64,000 bases of DNA, taken from NCBI RefSeq assembly GCF_018967865.2, contig NZ_JAHLZY020000001.1, positions 496,001 through 560,000 of the forward strand, given 5' to 3'. Numbering within the stretch: the stretch's first letter is position 1; every line of letters begins with the position of its first letter. Positions 55,863 to 64,000 of the stretch are shown piece by piece. Origin of the DNA: Hymenobacter siberiensis (GTDB lineage Bacteria > Bacteroidota > Bacteroidia > Cytophagales > Hymenobacteraceae). A program made the position numbers and the translations under genes. Under the pieces are notes generated by a model that ran no database searches, was not told where the DNA came from, and was given only the letters and a program-made list of their open reading frames with translations.

Positions 55863-55996
55863 GCTGGCGCGCGTCTGTGACGCGCTGCCCACTGGGTTCG
55901 AGCCTGCGGCTCGGGCATTGAATGCGTTTGCAGACGCAACTATGGACCGAGCCGCAGGCTCGAACCCAACCGGCACGCGTCGCAGACGCGCGCCAG
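55863..55996. repeat. 134-bp inverted repeat overlapping a gene start
   Basis: Arms of about 51 bp begin GCTGGCGCGCGTCTGTGACG and include GGGTTCGAGCCTGCGGCTCG. They pair with a few mismatches around a loop of about 30 bases. The right arm covers the ATG at 55942 and the first codons of the next gene. Confidence 0.87.
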
Positions 55997-56904
55997 CGGG
56001 AGCGTTTCTCCTTTTTCTCCTGCTCACCGCCGCTGCCCATGCCCAAACCACCGTGCCTTCTGCCGCCTCGGCCGCGCCGGCCGCCATGCAAATCGTGGCG
56101 CCCGTGCAGTCGGTTCCGCAGCCGCCGGTAGATGCGACGGCCGCGCCCACCGTGGCCGCCTGGAAACTACTGCGCCTCATCCGGCTGCCCAACCCGGGCG
56201 CGGCTTCGCTCGACCGGCGGGGTGCGCTCTACGTGGCCGATGCCGATAACAACCTGCGCCAGTACGGCCCCGAGGGCTTGCCCCTGAATACCTACGCGCC
56301 CGCCCAGCCCGGCCACGTGGCTCAGGTTGAAGCCTGGAATGTGACCAGTACGCTCGTATTCAACGACGACCGGCAGCAGCTGGTGCTGCTCGACCGGTTC
56401 CTGTCCCTCATCAGCGAGGTGCGGCTGGGCGATGTGCTCGATGGCACGGTGCGCGTGGCCACGCTGGCCCCCGATAATTTCATCTGGCTGCTCGATGAAA
56501 GCACGCTCACCCTGCGCGAATTCGACCCCAATACCCTACGCGCGGTGCAAAGCACCCCGCTGGACCTTATTATTGGCCGCTCGCGGCCCGATTTCCGCTT
56601 CATTCGTCAGTACCAGAACAATACCTACCTCGTGGACCGCAGCACGGGCGTGTATGTATTCGACAACCTCGGTAACTATAAGAAAAAGCTGCCCTTTCCG
56701 GGGCTGAGCACAGTGGGCTTCCGGGGCGATGAGCTGTACTTTCTCGAAGCCGGGGCCATCCACTTCTTCCACCTTTATAACCTGACCGAGCGGCGCGTGG
56801 CCCTGCCCGCTGGTACCGACCCCGGCGCGGTGCGGCAAGTGCTGGTGGGCGGAACGTACGCGTATATTTTCACGGCGGCGGGAGTAGCGGTGTATCAGAT
56901 GTAA
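55942..56904 (+). CDS. Exported beta-propeller-like protein
   Basis: A 320-residue protein. The start is taken at ATG 55942, giving an n-region with RRRR, a hydrophobic stretch (AFLLFLLLTAAAHA) and a cleavage site before QTTV. The mature part has repeated short strands such as GALYVADADNNLRQYGPEG, NFIWLLDESTLTLREFD and NTYLVDRSTGVYVFDNLGNY, like NHL or SMP-30-type propeller blades. A precise family is not recognised. The first 18 or so codons are supplied by the inverted repeat at 55863-55996. A longer in-frame start at 55810 overlaps lpxH and is less likely. Confidence 0.75.
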   Translation: MDRAAGSNPTGTRRRRAPAGAFLLFLLLTAAAHAQTTVPSAASAAPAAMQIVAPVQSVPQPPVDATAAPTVAAWKLLRLIRLPNPGAASLDRRGALYVADADNNLRQYGPEGLPLNTYAPAQPGHVAQVEAWNVTSTLVFNDDRQQLVLLDRFLSLISEVRLGDVLDGTVRVATLAPDNFIWLLDESTLTLREFDPNTLRAVQSTPLDLIIGRSRPDFRFIRQYQNNTYLVDRSTGVYVFDNLGNYKKKLPFPGLSTVGFRGDELYFLEAGAIHFFHLYNLTERRVALPAGTDPGAVRQVLVGGTYAYIFTAAGVAVYQM

Positions 56905-56968
56905 GGGGCCGCCATAAGGTTGATGCTATTGGCCAGCCGAGCCGAACCGTAGTAACCCGCCTGAAAAA

Positions 56969-57015
56969 GAGGCCGTTAGTCAGGGAGTTTACGCTCTCTC
57001 ACTTCTAATGGCCTC
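56969..57015 (+). promoter_or_regulatory. Hairpin just before the alcohol dehydrogenase start
   Basis: GAGGCCGTTAG at 56969-56979 pairs with CTAATGGCCTC at 57005-57015 with one G-T pair, plus inner pairing of GGGAG with CTCTC. The stem ends 3 bases before the ATG at 57019, so it could affect translation initiation. Confidence 0.5.
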
Positions 57016-57018
57016 CTT

Positions 57019-58191
57019 ATGAAAGCTCTCCGAATTCACGGCATGCGTGATGTCCGCGTTGATACCGTGGACGACCCCAAAATCCACGAAAGCCGCGATG
57101 CCATTATTCGCGTTACCAGCACGGCCATTTGCGGGTCTGACCTGCACATTGACAACGGCAGCCTGCCGCAGCCTACGCCCCAGACGCTGGGCCACGAGTT
57201 CATGGGCATTGTGGAGGAAGTGGGCAAGGGCGTGACCAATCTCAAGCGGGGTGACCGCGTGGTGGTGCCCTTCCCCGTGGCCTGCGGCCATTGCCTGTTC
57301 TGCAACCACGACCTGCCCGGCCACTGCGAAAACTCCAATTCCGACCATTACGGCCCCGAAGGCGGCCTGATGACTGAAAAGGGCGGTGCCCTTTTTGGCT
57401 ACACCGACCTCTACGGCGGCTACGATGGCGGCCAGGCCGAATACGTGCGCGTGCCCTACGCTAACAACGGCCCCCGCATAGTGCCCGACAACCTGACCGA
57501 CGAACAGGCACTTTTTCTTACCGATATTTTCCCAACGGGTTATTCCGGCATCGACTGGGCAGGGGTGAAGGGGGGCGAGATAGTGGCCATTTTTGGCGCT
57601 GGTCCCGTGGGTATTATGGTCGCTAAAAGCACCTGGCTGCGCGGGGCCAGCCGCGTTATCATCGTCGATACCCAGCAGTACCGCCTCGATATGGCCAAAA
57701 AATCGGCCAATGCGGAGGGCATCCTTTGGGAAAGCCACAAGCAAGTGGTCGACGAAATCAGAAGCAAAAGCAAAAGCAAAGGCTACGGAGCCGATGTGTG
57801 CGTGGATGCCGTGGGCTTCGAGCCTGACCGTAGCATAGGTGACCGCGCAAAGTCGGTTATCAATCTCGAAAAAGGCTCCGACAAGGTGGTGCTGGCCTGC
57901 ATCAGCGCCGTGCGTCGGGGCGGGTTCGTGTCCATCCTGGGGGTGTATGCCACGCCGTTCGATAACTTCCCGTTGGGCCAGATTTTCGATAAAGGCATTA
58001 TTATCCAGGCCGGTCAGGCGCCCGCCCACAAGCATATCGACAAGCTGATGCAGTACGTTTCCAACGGCGACGTGAAGCTCGACGACATCATTACCCACCG
58101 CCTGCCGCTCTCGCAGGCCCCGCACGGCTACGACATCTTCCGTCACAAAAAGGACGGCTGCGTGAAAGTGGTGCTGAAGCCGGGCGAGTAA
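57019..58191 (+). CDS. Zinc-dependent alcohol dehydrogenase (formaldehyde-dehydrogenase-like)
   Basis: A 390-residue medium-chain dehydrogenase. Catalytic zinc ligands are in AICGSDLHI and LGHEFMGIVEEVG. The structural zinc cysteines are in CGHCLFCNHDLPGHCENS. The NAD-binding loop is AIFGAGPVGIMVAKS, and the next acidic strand VIIVDTQQYRLD fits NAD preference. The insert GYGADVCVDAVGFE matches the glutathione-independent formaldehyde dehydrogenase branch. The likely role is detoxifying aldehydes in the cytoplasm; the substrate is inferred. Confidence 0.92.
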   Translation: MKALRIHGMRDVRVDTVDDPKIHESRDAIIRVTSTAICGSDLHIDNGSLPQPTPQTLGHEFMGIVEEVGKGVTNLKRGDRVVVPFPVACGHCLFCNHDLPGHCENSNSDHYGPEGGLMTEKGGALFGYTDLYGGYDGGQAEYVRVPYANNGPRIVPDNLTDEQALFLTDIFPTGYSGIDWAGVKGGEIVAIFGAGPVGIMVAKSTWLRGASRVIIVDTQQYRLDMAKKSANAEGILWESHKQVVDEIRSKSKSKGYGADVCVDAVGFEPDRSIGDRAKSVINLEKGSDKVVLACISAVRRGGFVSILGVYATPFDNFPLGQIFDKGIIIQAGQAPAHKHIDKLMQYVSNGDVKLDDIITHRLPLSQAPHGYDIFRHKKDGCVKVVLKPGE

Positions 58192-58213
58192 GCGCTGCCA
58201 TTAATTGACCCAC

Positions 58214-58247
58214 AAAAAAGGAGCCTGCGTTCGTGGGCTCCTTTTTT
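58214..58247. terminator. Terminator after the alcohol dehydrogenase gene
   Basis: AAAAAAGGAGCC pairs with GGCTCCTTTTTT around TGCGTTCGTG. Confidence 0.88.
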
Positions 58248-58288
58248 ATGGGTCGAATTCTGCTCAACATCAATAAAACAGATTGCTT

Positions 58289-58296
58289 TATCTTTG
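58289..58296 (+). promoter_or_regulatory. -7 box of the subtilisin gene
   Basis: TATCTTTG matches TAnnTTTG and lies 48 bases before ATG 58344. It falls inside the longer in-frame extension from 58233, which supports the downstream start. Confidence 0.55.
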
Positions 58297-58343
58297 GCGA
58301 GGCCCGCCCCGGCGTGGATTATCCATTCCAAATTGCGAAGTAT

Positions 58344-61001
58344 ATGACGCGAGCCCGGCGTGAAGTGGTATCTGGTTCAAAAAATCTGGGACGTAGTGGT
58401 TGGGCGCTGCTGCTGGGACTGCTGCCGCAGCTGCTACTGGCCCAAACGCCCGGCGCGCGCGCCACGTTGGGCAAGCTGGCTCCCGGGCTGCAGGCCGTCC
58501 CCGCCGCGCAACAGCCCCGCCCGTTGCGCATCCGCGTGGCCGATGGCCCGGCGTTTCGGCAGTGGGCGCGGCAGCACCTTCCGGCTGCGCGGGTAGCGCA
58601 GGTAGGGAACGACGCCCGCACGCTTACCATCACTGGCCTCACGCCAACCCAGCTGGTGGCCGCGCCGGGCGTAGAATTCGTGGACGTGGCCGACCGCCGC
58701 GCCCACGAGGAGCGGTACCTGGGCAATTCCGACTTGTCGGTAAACACCATTTCGGCGGTGCATGCCCGCTTTCCCGACCTGACCGGCCAGGGCCTCACGG
58801 CTTCGGTGAAGGAACTGCCCTTCGACCCCGACGATATTGACCTGAAGGGCCGCGTGGTGGCCCTCGGCGCATTTGCCAAGCCATATTCTGACCATGCTAC
58901 GGCCATGGCCACGCTGCTGGGCGGGGCCGGCAACTCCGACCCGCTGGGCTGGGGCGCGGCCCGCGCCGTGCGGTTAGCTACTTCCGATTTCGCCCGCCTG
59001 CTGCCCGACGATGCTGCTCAGCTCACCCAGGCCGGCGTGTCGGTACAAAACCACTCCTACGGCGTGGGCATCGAGAATTATTACGGCCTCGAATCGCAGG
59101 CCTACGACCAGCAGACGCAGCTGCTGCCGCAGCTGCTGCACGTATTCTCGTCGGGCAATGTAGGGTCGGCGGCCAGTCCCAGCGGTACTTATCAGGGCAT
59201 CGCCCGGTTCGCCAACATCAGCGGGCAGTTCAAGATGTCGAAAAATACCCTGACCGTGGGCGCTACCGCCCCCGGCGGGCAGGTGGCCGCCCTCAGCTCG
59301 CGCGGCCCGGCTTATGACGGCCGCATCAAGCCCGAGCTGGTGGCCTACGGCGAAGGCGGCTCCTCGGAAGCGGCCGCGCTGGTGTCGGGTGTCAGTATTC
59401 TGCTGCAGCAGCAGTACCGCGACCAGCACGCCGGCACCCTGCCACCCGCCGCCCTCGTCAAAGCCGTGCTCCTGAACAGCGCCGATGACCTCGGCACGCC
59501 CGAAGTCGACTACCTCAGCGGTTTCGGGCAGGCCGATGCGCTGGGGGCCGTGGGCACTATGCGCGCCGGCCGCTTTTTCGGCGGCAGTGCCAGTCAGGGG
59601 GCCGACCAGGTCTTCCGAATCACGGTGCCGGCCGGCCAGCAGCAGTTGAAGGCTACACTGGTCTGGAGCGACCCTGCCGCCAACGCCAACGCCGCCACGG
59701 CCCTGGTCAACGACCTCGACCTGGAGCTGGTGGCCGTGAGCACGGGCCAGCGCTGGCTGCCCTGGGTCCTGAGCGCCTACCCTCATGCCGACTCGCTGGC
59801 CCGCCCCGCCCGCCGCCGGCCCGACCACCTCAACAACGCCGAGCAGATAACCCTCACGCTGCCCGCCGCCGGTACCTACGAGCTGCACGTGCGGGGCTAT
59901 GCCGTGCCACAGGGTTCGGAGGCATTCAGTGTCGCCTACGAAATCAACGCGCCCGGCCTCACCTGGACCTATCCCGCGCGCCCCGATAACCTACGCCCCG
60001 GCACCACCGCCAATCTGCGGTGGCAGTGGAGTGGCCCGCCCGCCGCCACCGCCCGCCTCGACTATCGCCCCGTGGGCGGCTCCGGCTGGCGCGTGCTGAA
60101 TGCGGCCGTGCCGCTGGCCGACCGCCGCATCACTTTGGCCGTGCCCGATACCGCCACGCTGGCCCAACTGCGGCTGGTGAGTGGCGGCAGCGAGTTTGTA
60201 TCCGATACGTTTACCGTTGTGCGCCTCCCCGAGGTGCAGGTTGGCTATGCCTGCCCCGATGAAGCCCTGCTGCAATGGCGGCGCATTCCAGGCGTGGCCC
60301 GCTACCAGGTGTACCAGCTGGGCCACGCCTACCTCGAGCCCCTGGCGCAAACGGCCGATACCTCTTTGGTACTGGGCCGGGCTCAATTATCGGGTCTTTA
60401 CTACGCCGTGGCTCCGGTGATGAGCGGGCGCGTGGGTCAGCCAGGCCTTACCATTAATTACACCACGCAGGGCACGGCGTGCTATTTCCGCTCGTTTCTG
60501 CCCCGGCAGCTGGTCGATGAGACCATTCGTTTCGATGCGACGCTGGGCACGGTGTATCACCTGAAATCGGCCACCCTGGAGCGCCAGCGGCCCGACGGCA
60601 CCTATGAAGCCGTGCAGACCATCAGCCCGGTCACCAGCACCATGCTGGCATTCGCCGACCAGCCGCTGGCCGCCGGCCGCTACCTCTACCGCGTGCGGCT
60701 CGACAACGCAGCCGGCCAGCAATTCTACAGCAATACCGAAGAAGCCTTCCTGCTGCGGGCCGGCCTCACCCAGGTTTATCCCAACCCGGTAACCGCTGGC
60801 CAGCCCCTGCAGCTGGTGGCCAATACTACCGGCGTAGTCATCGTGCAGCTCTCTGATATGCTGGGCCGCTTCCAGCGGGAAACCACCGTGGATGGCCGAA
60901 TAAACGAGCTTGATACCAGCGGCCTGCGCCCCGGCGTGTACCTGCTGCGCGTGCAGGCGGAAGGGCAGGCACGACAGGTCGTTCGGGTGGTGATACAGTA
61001 A
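58344..61001 (+). CDS. S8-family subtilisin-like serine protease with T9SS sorting domain
   Basis: An 885-residue secreted protease. The start at ATG 58344 gives a signal peptide (GWALLLGLLPQLLLAQ). A propeptide-like region to about 130 precedes the catalytic domain: the candidate Asp is in KELPFDPDD (near 161), His in DHATAMATLLGG (near 184), the oxyanion Asn in VFSSGNVG, and Ser in GGSSEAAALVSG (near 340) in place of the usual GTSMA. The middle region has beta-sandwich modules including FN3-like segments. The C-terminus is a T9SS type A domain (LTQVYPNPVTAGQPLQL, RPGVYLLRVQ). It is exported to the surface or medium for protein digestion. Confidence 0.92.
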   Translation: MTRARREVVSGSKNLGRSGWALLLGLLPQLLLAQTPGARATLGKLAPGLQAVPAAQQPRPLRIRVADGPAFRQWARQHLPAARVAQVGNDARTLTITGLTPTQLVAAPGVEFVDVADRRAHEERYLGNSDLSVNTISAVHARFPDLTGQGLTASVKELPFDPDDIDLKGRVVALGAFAKPYSDHATAMATLLGGAGNSDPLGWGAARAVRLATSDFARLLPDDAAQLTQAGVSVQNHSYGVGIENYYGLESQAYDQQTQLLPQLLHVFSSGNVGSAASPSGTYQGIARFANISGQFKMSKNTLTVGATAPGGQVAALSSRGPAYDGRIKPELVAYGEGGSSEAAALVSGVSILLQQQYRDQHAGTLPPAALVKAVLLNSADDLGTPEVDYLSGFGQADALGAVGTMRAGRFFGGSASQGADQVFRITVPAGQQQLKATLVWSDPAANANAATALVNDLDLELVAVSTGQRWLPWVLSAYPHADSLARPARRRPDHLNNAEQITLTLPAAGTYELHVRGYAVPQGSEAFSVAYEINAPGLTWTYPARPDNLRPGTTANLRWQWSGPPAATARLDYRPVGGSGWRVLNAAVPLADRRITLAVPDTATLAQLRLVSGGSEFVSDTFTVVRLPEVQVGYACPDEALLQWRRIPGVARYQVYQLGHAYLEPLAQTADTSLVLGRAQLSGLYYAVAPVMSGRVGQPGLTINYTTQGTACYFRSFLPRQLVDETIRFDATLGTVYHLKSATLERQRPDGTYEAVQTISPVTSTMLAFADQPLAAGRYLYRVRLDNAAGQQFYSNTEEAFLLRAGLTQVYPNPVTAGQPLQLVANTTGVVIVQLSDMLGRFQRETTVDGRINELDTSGLRPGVYLLRVQAEGQARQVVRVVIQ

Positions 61002-61055
61002 GCGCCTATTTGGATGAATTCTAAGTGGCTGCTTGACTGTGGATTCTTAAAAGTT

Positions 61056-61158
61056 TGTCATGCAGAGCATAGCGAAGAACCTTGCTACGACCGCATCGCA
61101 TGCAGTACTTCGGGCGATGCGAGCGTGACAAGTTCCTTCGCTGCGCTCAGGATGACAG
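61056..61158. repeat. Diverged GTCATG-family palindrome
   Basis: Left arm TGTCATGCAGAGCATAGCGAA and the inverted right arm share the family pattern, but with several unmatched positions. It is the most degenerate full-length copy in the window. Confidence 0.75.
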
Positions 61159-61200
61159 TGCGAACAGTTTGTTAGCTGCCAGCAAAATGCGGCTACAGAA

Positions 61201-61258
61201 GAATGTTCAAACAAAATGCCCCGGCTCGTAAGAGCCGGGGCATTTTGTTTGAACATTC
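61201..61258. terminator. Terminator with a perfect 27-bp stem
   Basis: The arms begin GAATGTTCAAACAAAATGCC and are fully complementary around the loop GTAA. It ends 9 bases before the stop of the minus-strand metalloprotease gene and also faces the subtilisin gene. Confidence 0.92.
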
Positions 61259-61267
61259 TAACCGGAG

Positions 61268-62077
61268 TTAATAGATGTAGTTCAGTGCCGTCAGGTCGTT
61301 GGCGGTGAAGGGGCGGTTCACGCCGTTGCCCACGCAGGCCAGCATCCAGGAGTTCGGCTCGGCCGCCGAAGGCGTACCGGGGATGAGAATGGCTCCCACC
61401 GTGCTGGCGCCTTCGTTGGAGGCACTGCCACCGCAGCTGTAGGCGCGGTTGTAGTAGTCGGTGTGGCGCATGCCGATGCAGTGGCCCATCTCGTGCGCCA
61501 TGATGGTCGCAATGTAGTTAGTGTTCGAGCTGTTGATTACGTTGGGTACCAGGGTGAAGCCCGGTGCGGGATTGCCACCGCTGGGGAAGCCGCCCGACTG
61601 GCCCAGTACGCCCGTGCCCAGGTTCGACGAATACTTAACGGGCAGGTCGGCCGTGCCCGAGGTGATGCGTCGGAACGTTACTCGCAGGCTGGCCGCGTTG
61701 TAGCGCCGGATGGCCTCATCAATGGCTGTCACGTAGGCCGAGTTAAACGAGCTGCTGATGCTCACGGTGAGCACGCGCGGCAGGCTGCCCACCAGATTGG
61801 TGGTGCGGTACTGCTCGTCCTGGCCCACGCGGAGGGTGGAGTAGCCGGGGGCGCTGGCCAGCAGCTCCGGGGTCAGCAGTATATCGCCTTCCACAACGTA
61901 GCCGTCGTCAACTTTTTTTACATCCTGTGTGCTGAATCCCAAGGCTTTAATCTGAGCCATGGCATCCTGCGAAACAGCCGAAGGAGCTGCGGCGACTTCT
62001 TCTTTTTTGCTGCACGACGAGAGGGATAGAGTCGCGCCAGCCAGCGCCAGCAGTGGGAGAAGTCTGAAACTTTTCAT
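61268..62077 (-). CDS. M57-type zinc metalloprotease, lipoprotein
   Basis: A 269-residue lipoprotein with lipobox LSLSSC (Cys near 22). The zinc-binding motif is MAHEMGHCIGMRHTDYYN, an extended HExxHxxGxxH site. Other segments are VEGDILLTPELL, DEAIRRYNAASLRVTFRRI and the C-terminal FTANDLTALNYIY, which together match the M57 (myxobacterial and Bacteroidota) family. It is probably attached to the outer membrane. Start ATG 62077; the upstream extension is non-coding. It ends at a very stable terminator. Confidence 0.9.
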   Translation of the reverse strand: MKSFRLLPLLALAGATLSLSSCSKKEEVAAAPSAVSQDAMAQIKALGFSTQDVKKVDDGYVVEGDILLTPELLASAPGYSTLRVGQDEQYRTTNLVGSLPRVLTVSISSSFNSAYVTAIDEAIRRYNAASLRVTFRRITSGTADLPVKYSSNLGTGVLGQSGGFPSGGNPAPGFTLVPNVINSSNTNYIATIMAHEMGHCIGMRHTDYYNRAYSCGGSASNEGASTVGAILIPGTPSAAEPNSWMLACVGNGVNRPFTANDLTALNYIY

Positions 62078-62457
62078 AATGGTTTTTGGGATGATGATTT
62101 GGTGAAGAATGAGCGAATGTATAGGGCTGTAATTACAAATAAGAGCACTCATTCATTCGTATTTTGAAAATGGTTTAATCAAAATGCCTTTTTTTGGAAT
62201 CTGAATGAGTTTTTGCTGATTTACATTGCAAAAAATGACAAAATCTTGTAAGTGTCAGTATAATAAACTATTGTAATAGTTATATGTATGAATTGGGGCA
62301 CTGCAGCCGGTATCCGGGCTGGCCGTTGGGGGGTAGGGGGTGGACCAAACCCCGCCGCGAGCCCATCGGAAGCGCCCTGTGCTATTTGTGTATCTTTGCT
62401 AGGAACCGAATTTTCGCGAAAACCAGCTTTTCGCCCAACTATATAATTGTCTGACTT
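62078..62457 (+). promoter_or_regulatory. A/T-rich divergent intergenic region with ricT promoter
   Basis: 380 bases between divergent genes; 62100-62300 is very A/T-rich. AAACTATTGTAATAGTT near 62269 is a small palindrome, a possible operator. TATCTTTG at 62391-62398 matches TAnnTTTG and lies 59 bases before the ricT start. No open frame is seen. Confidence 0.55.
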
Positions 62458-64000
62458 GTGGCTTGTGCATCATGTTCAACCGGTGGGGGCTGCGGCACCA
62501 CCAAAGTAGGGGGCTGCGGCTCGAAGGGGGGCTGTAGCTCCGGCGGCTGCACTCGAATGAACGTCTTCGACTGGCTGCAGGACGTGGAAATCCCCGATTC
62601 CTTCGCCGGCTTCGACCTGGTGGAAGTGCGCTTCAAGGGCGGGCGTAAGGAGTTTATGCGAAACGACTTACGCCTGCCCCTCGTGACCGGCGACGCCGTG
62701 GTGGTGGATGCCGCCGGCTCGGGCTGGCACCTTGGCCACGTCTCGCTCAAGGGCGAGCTGGTGCGCCTGCAAATGCGCAAGAAGAAGGTGCCCACCGACT
62801 CCAAGGAAATCCGCAATATCCTGCGCGTTGCCACCCCCGACGACGAGGAGCGGTGGCAGGCCGTGCGCGACCTCGAAACCGGTACCATGTTCCGGGCCCG
62901 CGCCATGGTGAGCGAATTGCGCCTGCGCATGAAGCTGAGCGACGTGGAATACCAGGCCGACCGTACCCGCGCCCTCTTCTATTATTCGGCCGAGGACCGG
63001 GTCGATTTCCGCGAGCTCATCCGCCGCCTGGCCGACGAGTTCCGGGTGCGCGTCGAGATGCGCCAGATTTCGCTGCGGCAGGAAGCCGGCCGTATCGGCG
63101 GCCTTGGCATTTGTGGGCGCGAGCTGTGCTGCTCGACCTGGCTCACCGACTTCAAAACCGTGAGCACCACCGCCGCCCGCTACCAGAACCTCAGCCTGAA
63201 CCCCCAGAAACTAGCCGGCCAGTGCGGCCGCCTCAAGTGCTGCCTCAACTACGAGCTGGACGCTTACCTCGATGCCCTGAAGGACATCCCGCAGGTTCAG
63301 CGCCCCCTCAAAACTAATAAGGGCGAAGCCTTTTTGCAGAAAACCGACATCTTCCGCCGCCGCATGTGGTTTGCCTTTAAGGGCGACAACAACTGGGTGA
63401 TGCTGGACACGGCCCGGGTGAAAGAGCTGCTGGAAATGAATAAGCGCGGCGAGGTTATCGAAAGCCTGCTGCCCCCCCGCGAAGAAGCCCCCGAGCCCGA
63501 AGTGTCGGCCATTGTGGAAGGCTCGCTCGACCGCCTCGACGACAAAATAAAATCGAGCGCCAAGCGCACCAAGCGCAAGAAAGGCAAAGGCGAGAAAGAA
63601 GGCGAAACCGCCGAAGCCCGCCTCCCCCGCGAAGGCCGGGAGCTGCGCGAGCCCCGTGCGCCCCGCCCCGAGCGGGAGCCCCGCGCCGCCCAGGAACCCG
63701 GCACCGAGCCCCGCGAAGGTCGCGAGGCCCGCGAGCCTCGCGAAGGCCGGCCCCCTCGCGACGGCCGCCGCCCCGCCGGTGCCGCCCCCGCCGGCCCCCG
63801 CCCGCCCGAGCAGATGACCAGTCCCGGCCCCGGCGATGCCGACAACCCGGTGCCTGCCCTGGGCGATACGGCCGAGCAGCGCGGCCGCCGTGGTGCCGCC
63901 GCCCGCCCCAGCAACCGCCGCGGCGGCCGCAACCGGACCGACGCGCCCCGCCCCGAGGGCGAAGCCGGCGAGCCGCGCCCCGAAGGCCCCCGCACCCGTC
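62458..64000 (+). CDS. ricT: RicT/YaaT-type PSP1-domain protein (cut by window end)
   Basis: 514 codons are visible with no stop. GTG 62458 follows an in-frame TGA and opens a Cys/Gly-rich leader (VACASCSTGGGCGTTK, with seven to eight Cys in 34 residues). The PSP1 core starts at MNVFDWLQDVEIPDSFAGFD and has EVRFKGGRKEF, FYYSAEDRVDFRELIRRLADEF, the cysteine cluster GICGRELCCSTWL and QCGRLKCCLNYELD, as in RicT, a subunit of the Fe-S Ric complex acting on RNA processing in Firmicutes. After about residue 360 comes a long low-complexity tail rich in Arg, Pro, Glu and Gly. Confidence 0.9.
   Translation, partial: MACASCSTGGGCGTTKVGGCGSKGGCSSGGCTRMNVFDWLQDVEIPDSFAGFDLVEVRFKGGRKEFMRNDLRLPLVTGDAVVVDAAGSGWHLGHVSLKGELVRLQMRKKKVPTDSKEIRNILRVATPDDEERWQAVRDLETGTMFRARAMVSELRLRMKLSDVEYQADRTRALFYYSAEDRVDFRELIRRLADEFRVRVEMRQISLRQEAGRIGGLGICGRELCCSTWLTDFKTVSTTAARYQNLSLNPQKLAGQCGRLKCCLNYELDAYLDALKDIPQVQRPLKTNKGEAFLQKTDIFRRRMWFAFKGDNNWVMLDTARVKELLEMNKRGEVIESLLPPREEAPEPEVSAIVEGSLDRLDDKIKSSAKRTKRKKGKGEKEGETAEARLPREGRELREPRAPRPEREPRAAQEPGTEPREGREAREPREGRPPRDGRRPAGAAPAGPRPPEQMTSPGPGDADNPVPALGDTAEQRGRRGAAARPSNRRGGRNRTDAPRPEGEAGEPRPEGPRTR

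Noticed and set aside
58233..58343. Longer N-terminus for the subtilisin gene
   Set aside because: The extension overlaps the previous terminator and the TATCTTTG box at 58289, and would place a non-hydrophobic stretch before the signal peptide.

Overview
The window looks like chromosomal DNA of a high-GC member of the Bacteroidota, most likely Hymenobacter or a close relative in the Cytophagales. Three things point there: surface proteins with C-terminal Por/type IX secretion (T9SS) sorting domains, promoters of the TAnnTTTG type without clear Shine-Dalgarno sites, and the gene run birA-rsfS-ftsH-LUD. No phage, plasmid, rRNA or CRISPR locus was seen.

Layout. 1-1,014: end of an unknown gene, initiator tRNA-Met with promoter and terminator, and a methyltransferase. 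1,053-6,108: a short-type UvrA, then two adjacent secreted-protein genes that each carry one in-frame stop. 6,182-13,993 (minus strand): a PH-like protein, an NCS1 permease, glpD, and a 5-oxoprolinase operon (pxpB-pxpC-pxpA) ending in an NRAMP-like transporter. 14,065-23,198: secreted or membrane-anchored peptidases (M1, M20, S9), a HEAT-like protein, a peptide deformylase and a GNAT enzyme. 23,199-28,373: an AT-rich leader and a 1,559-residue T9SS adhesin with HYR repeats and an embedded SUEL-lectin-like domain. 28,460-35,718: an OpuB-type ABC importer, a MetX-like secreted hydrolase, DUF3850 and DUF1028 proteins and an M28 peptidase. 35,820-40,439: a bacilliredoxin, then an inverted-repeat-bounded cassette holding a GxxExxY gene split by an IS3-family element, then recQ. 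40,790-46,125: kdsD, manC, rlmB, a GWxTD protein and a small duplicated protein. 46,289-54,930: a DUF2723 membrane protein, a T9SS cupredoxin, birA, rsfS, ftsH and LUD. 55,068-64,000: lpxH, a beta-propeller-like protein, an alcohol dehydrogenase, a T9SS subtilisin, an M57-type metalloprotease and the first 514 codons of ricT.

The most distinctive trait is the density of intergenic palindromes. At least nine copies or derivatives of one roughly 100-bp family (arms starting GTCATG) lie between genes, and changes in one arm are mirrored in the other. At least six other inverted-repeat elements are present. One is flanked by 20-bp direct repeats at the end of birA, one supplies the start of a coding sequence, and a 53-bp pair bounds the GxxExxY cassette with each arm beginning on the stop codon of a flanking gene. 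The IS insertion can be reversed on paper: removing it and one TTG duplication restores an open GxxExxY frame.

Family assignments rest on motifs read by eye. No database search was run, so repeat copy numbers outside the window and the organism name are inferences.
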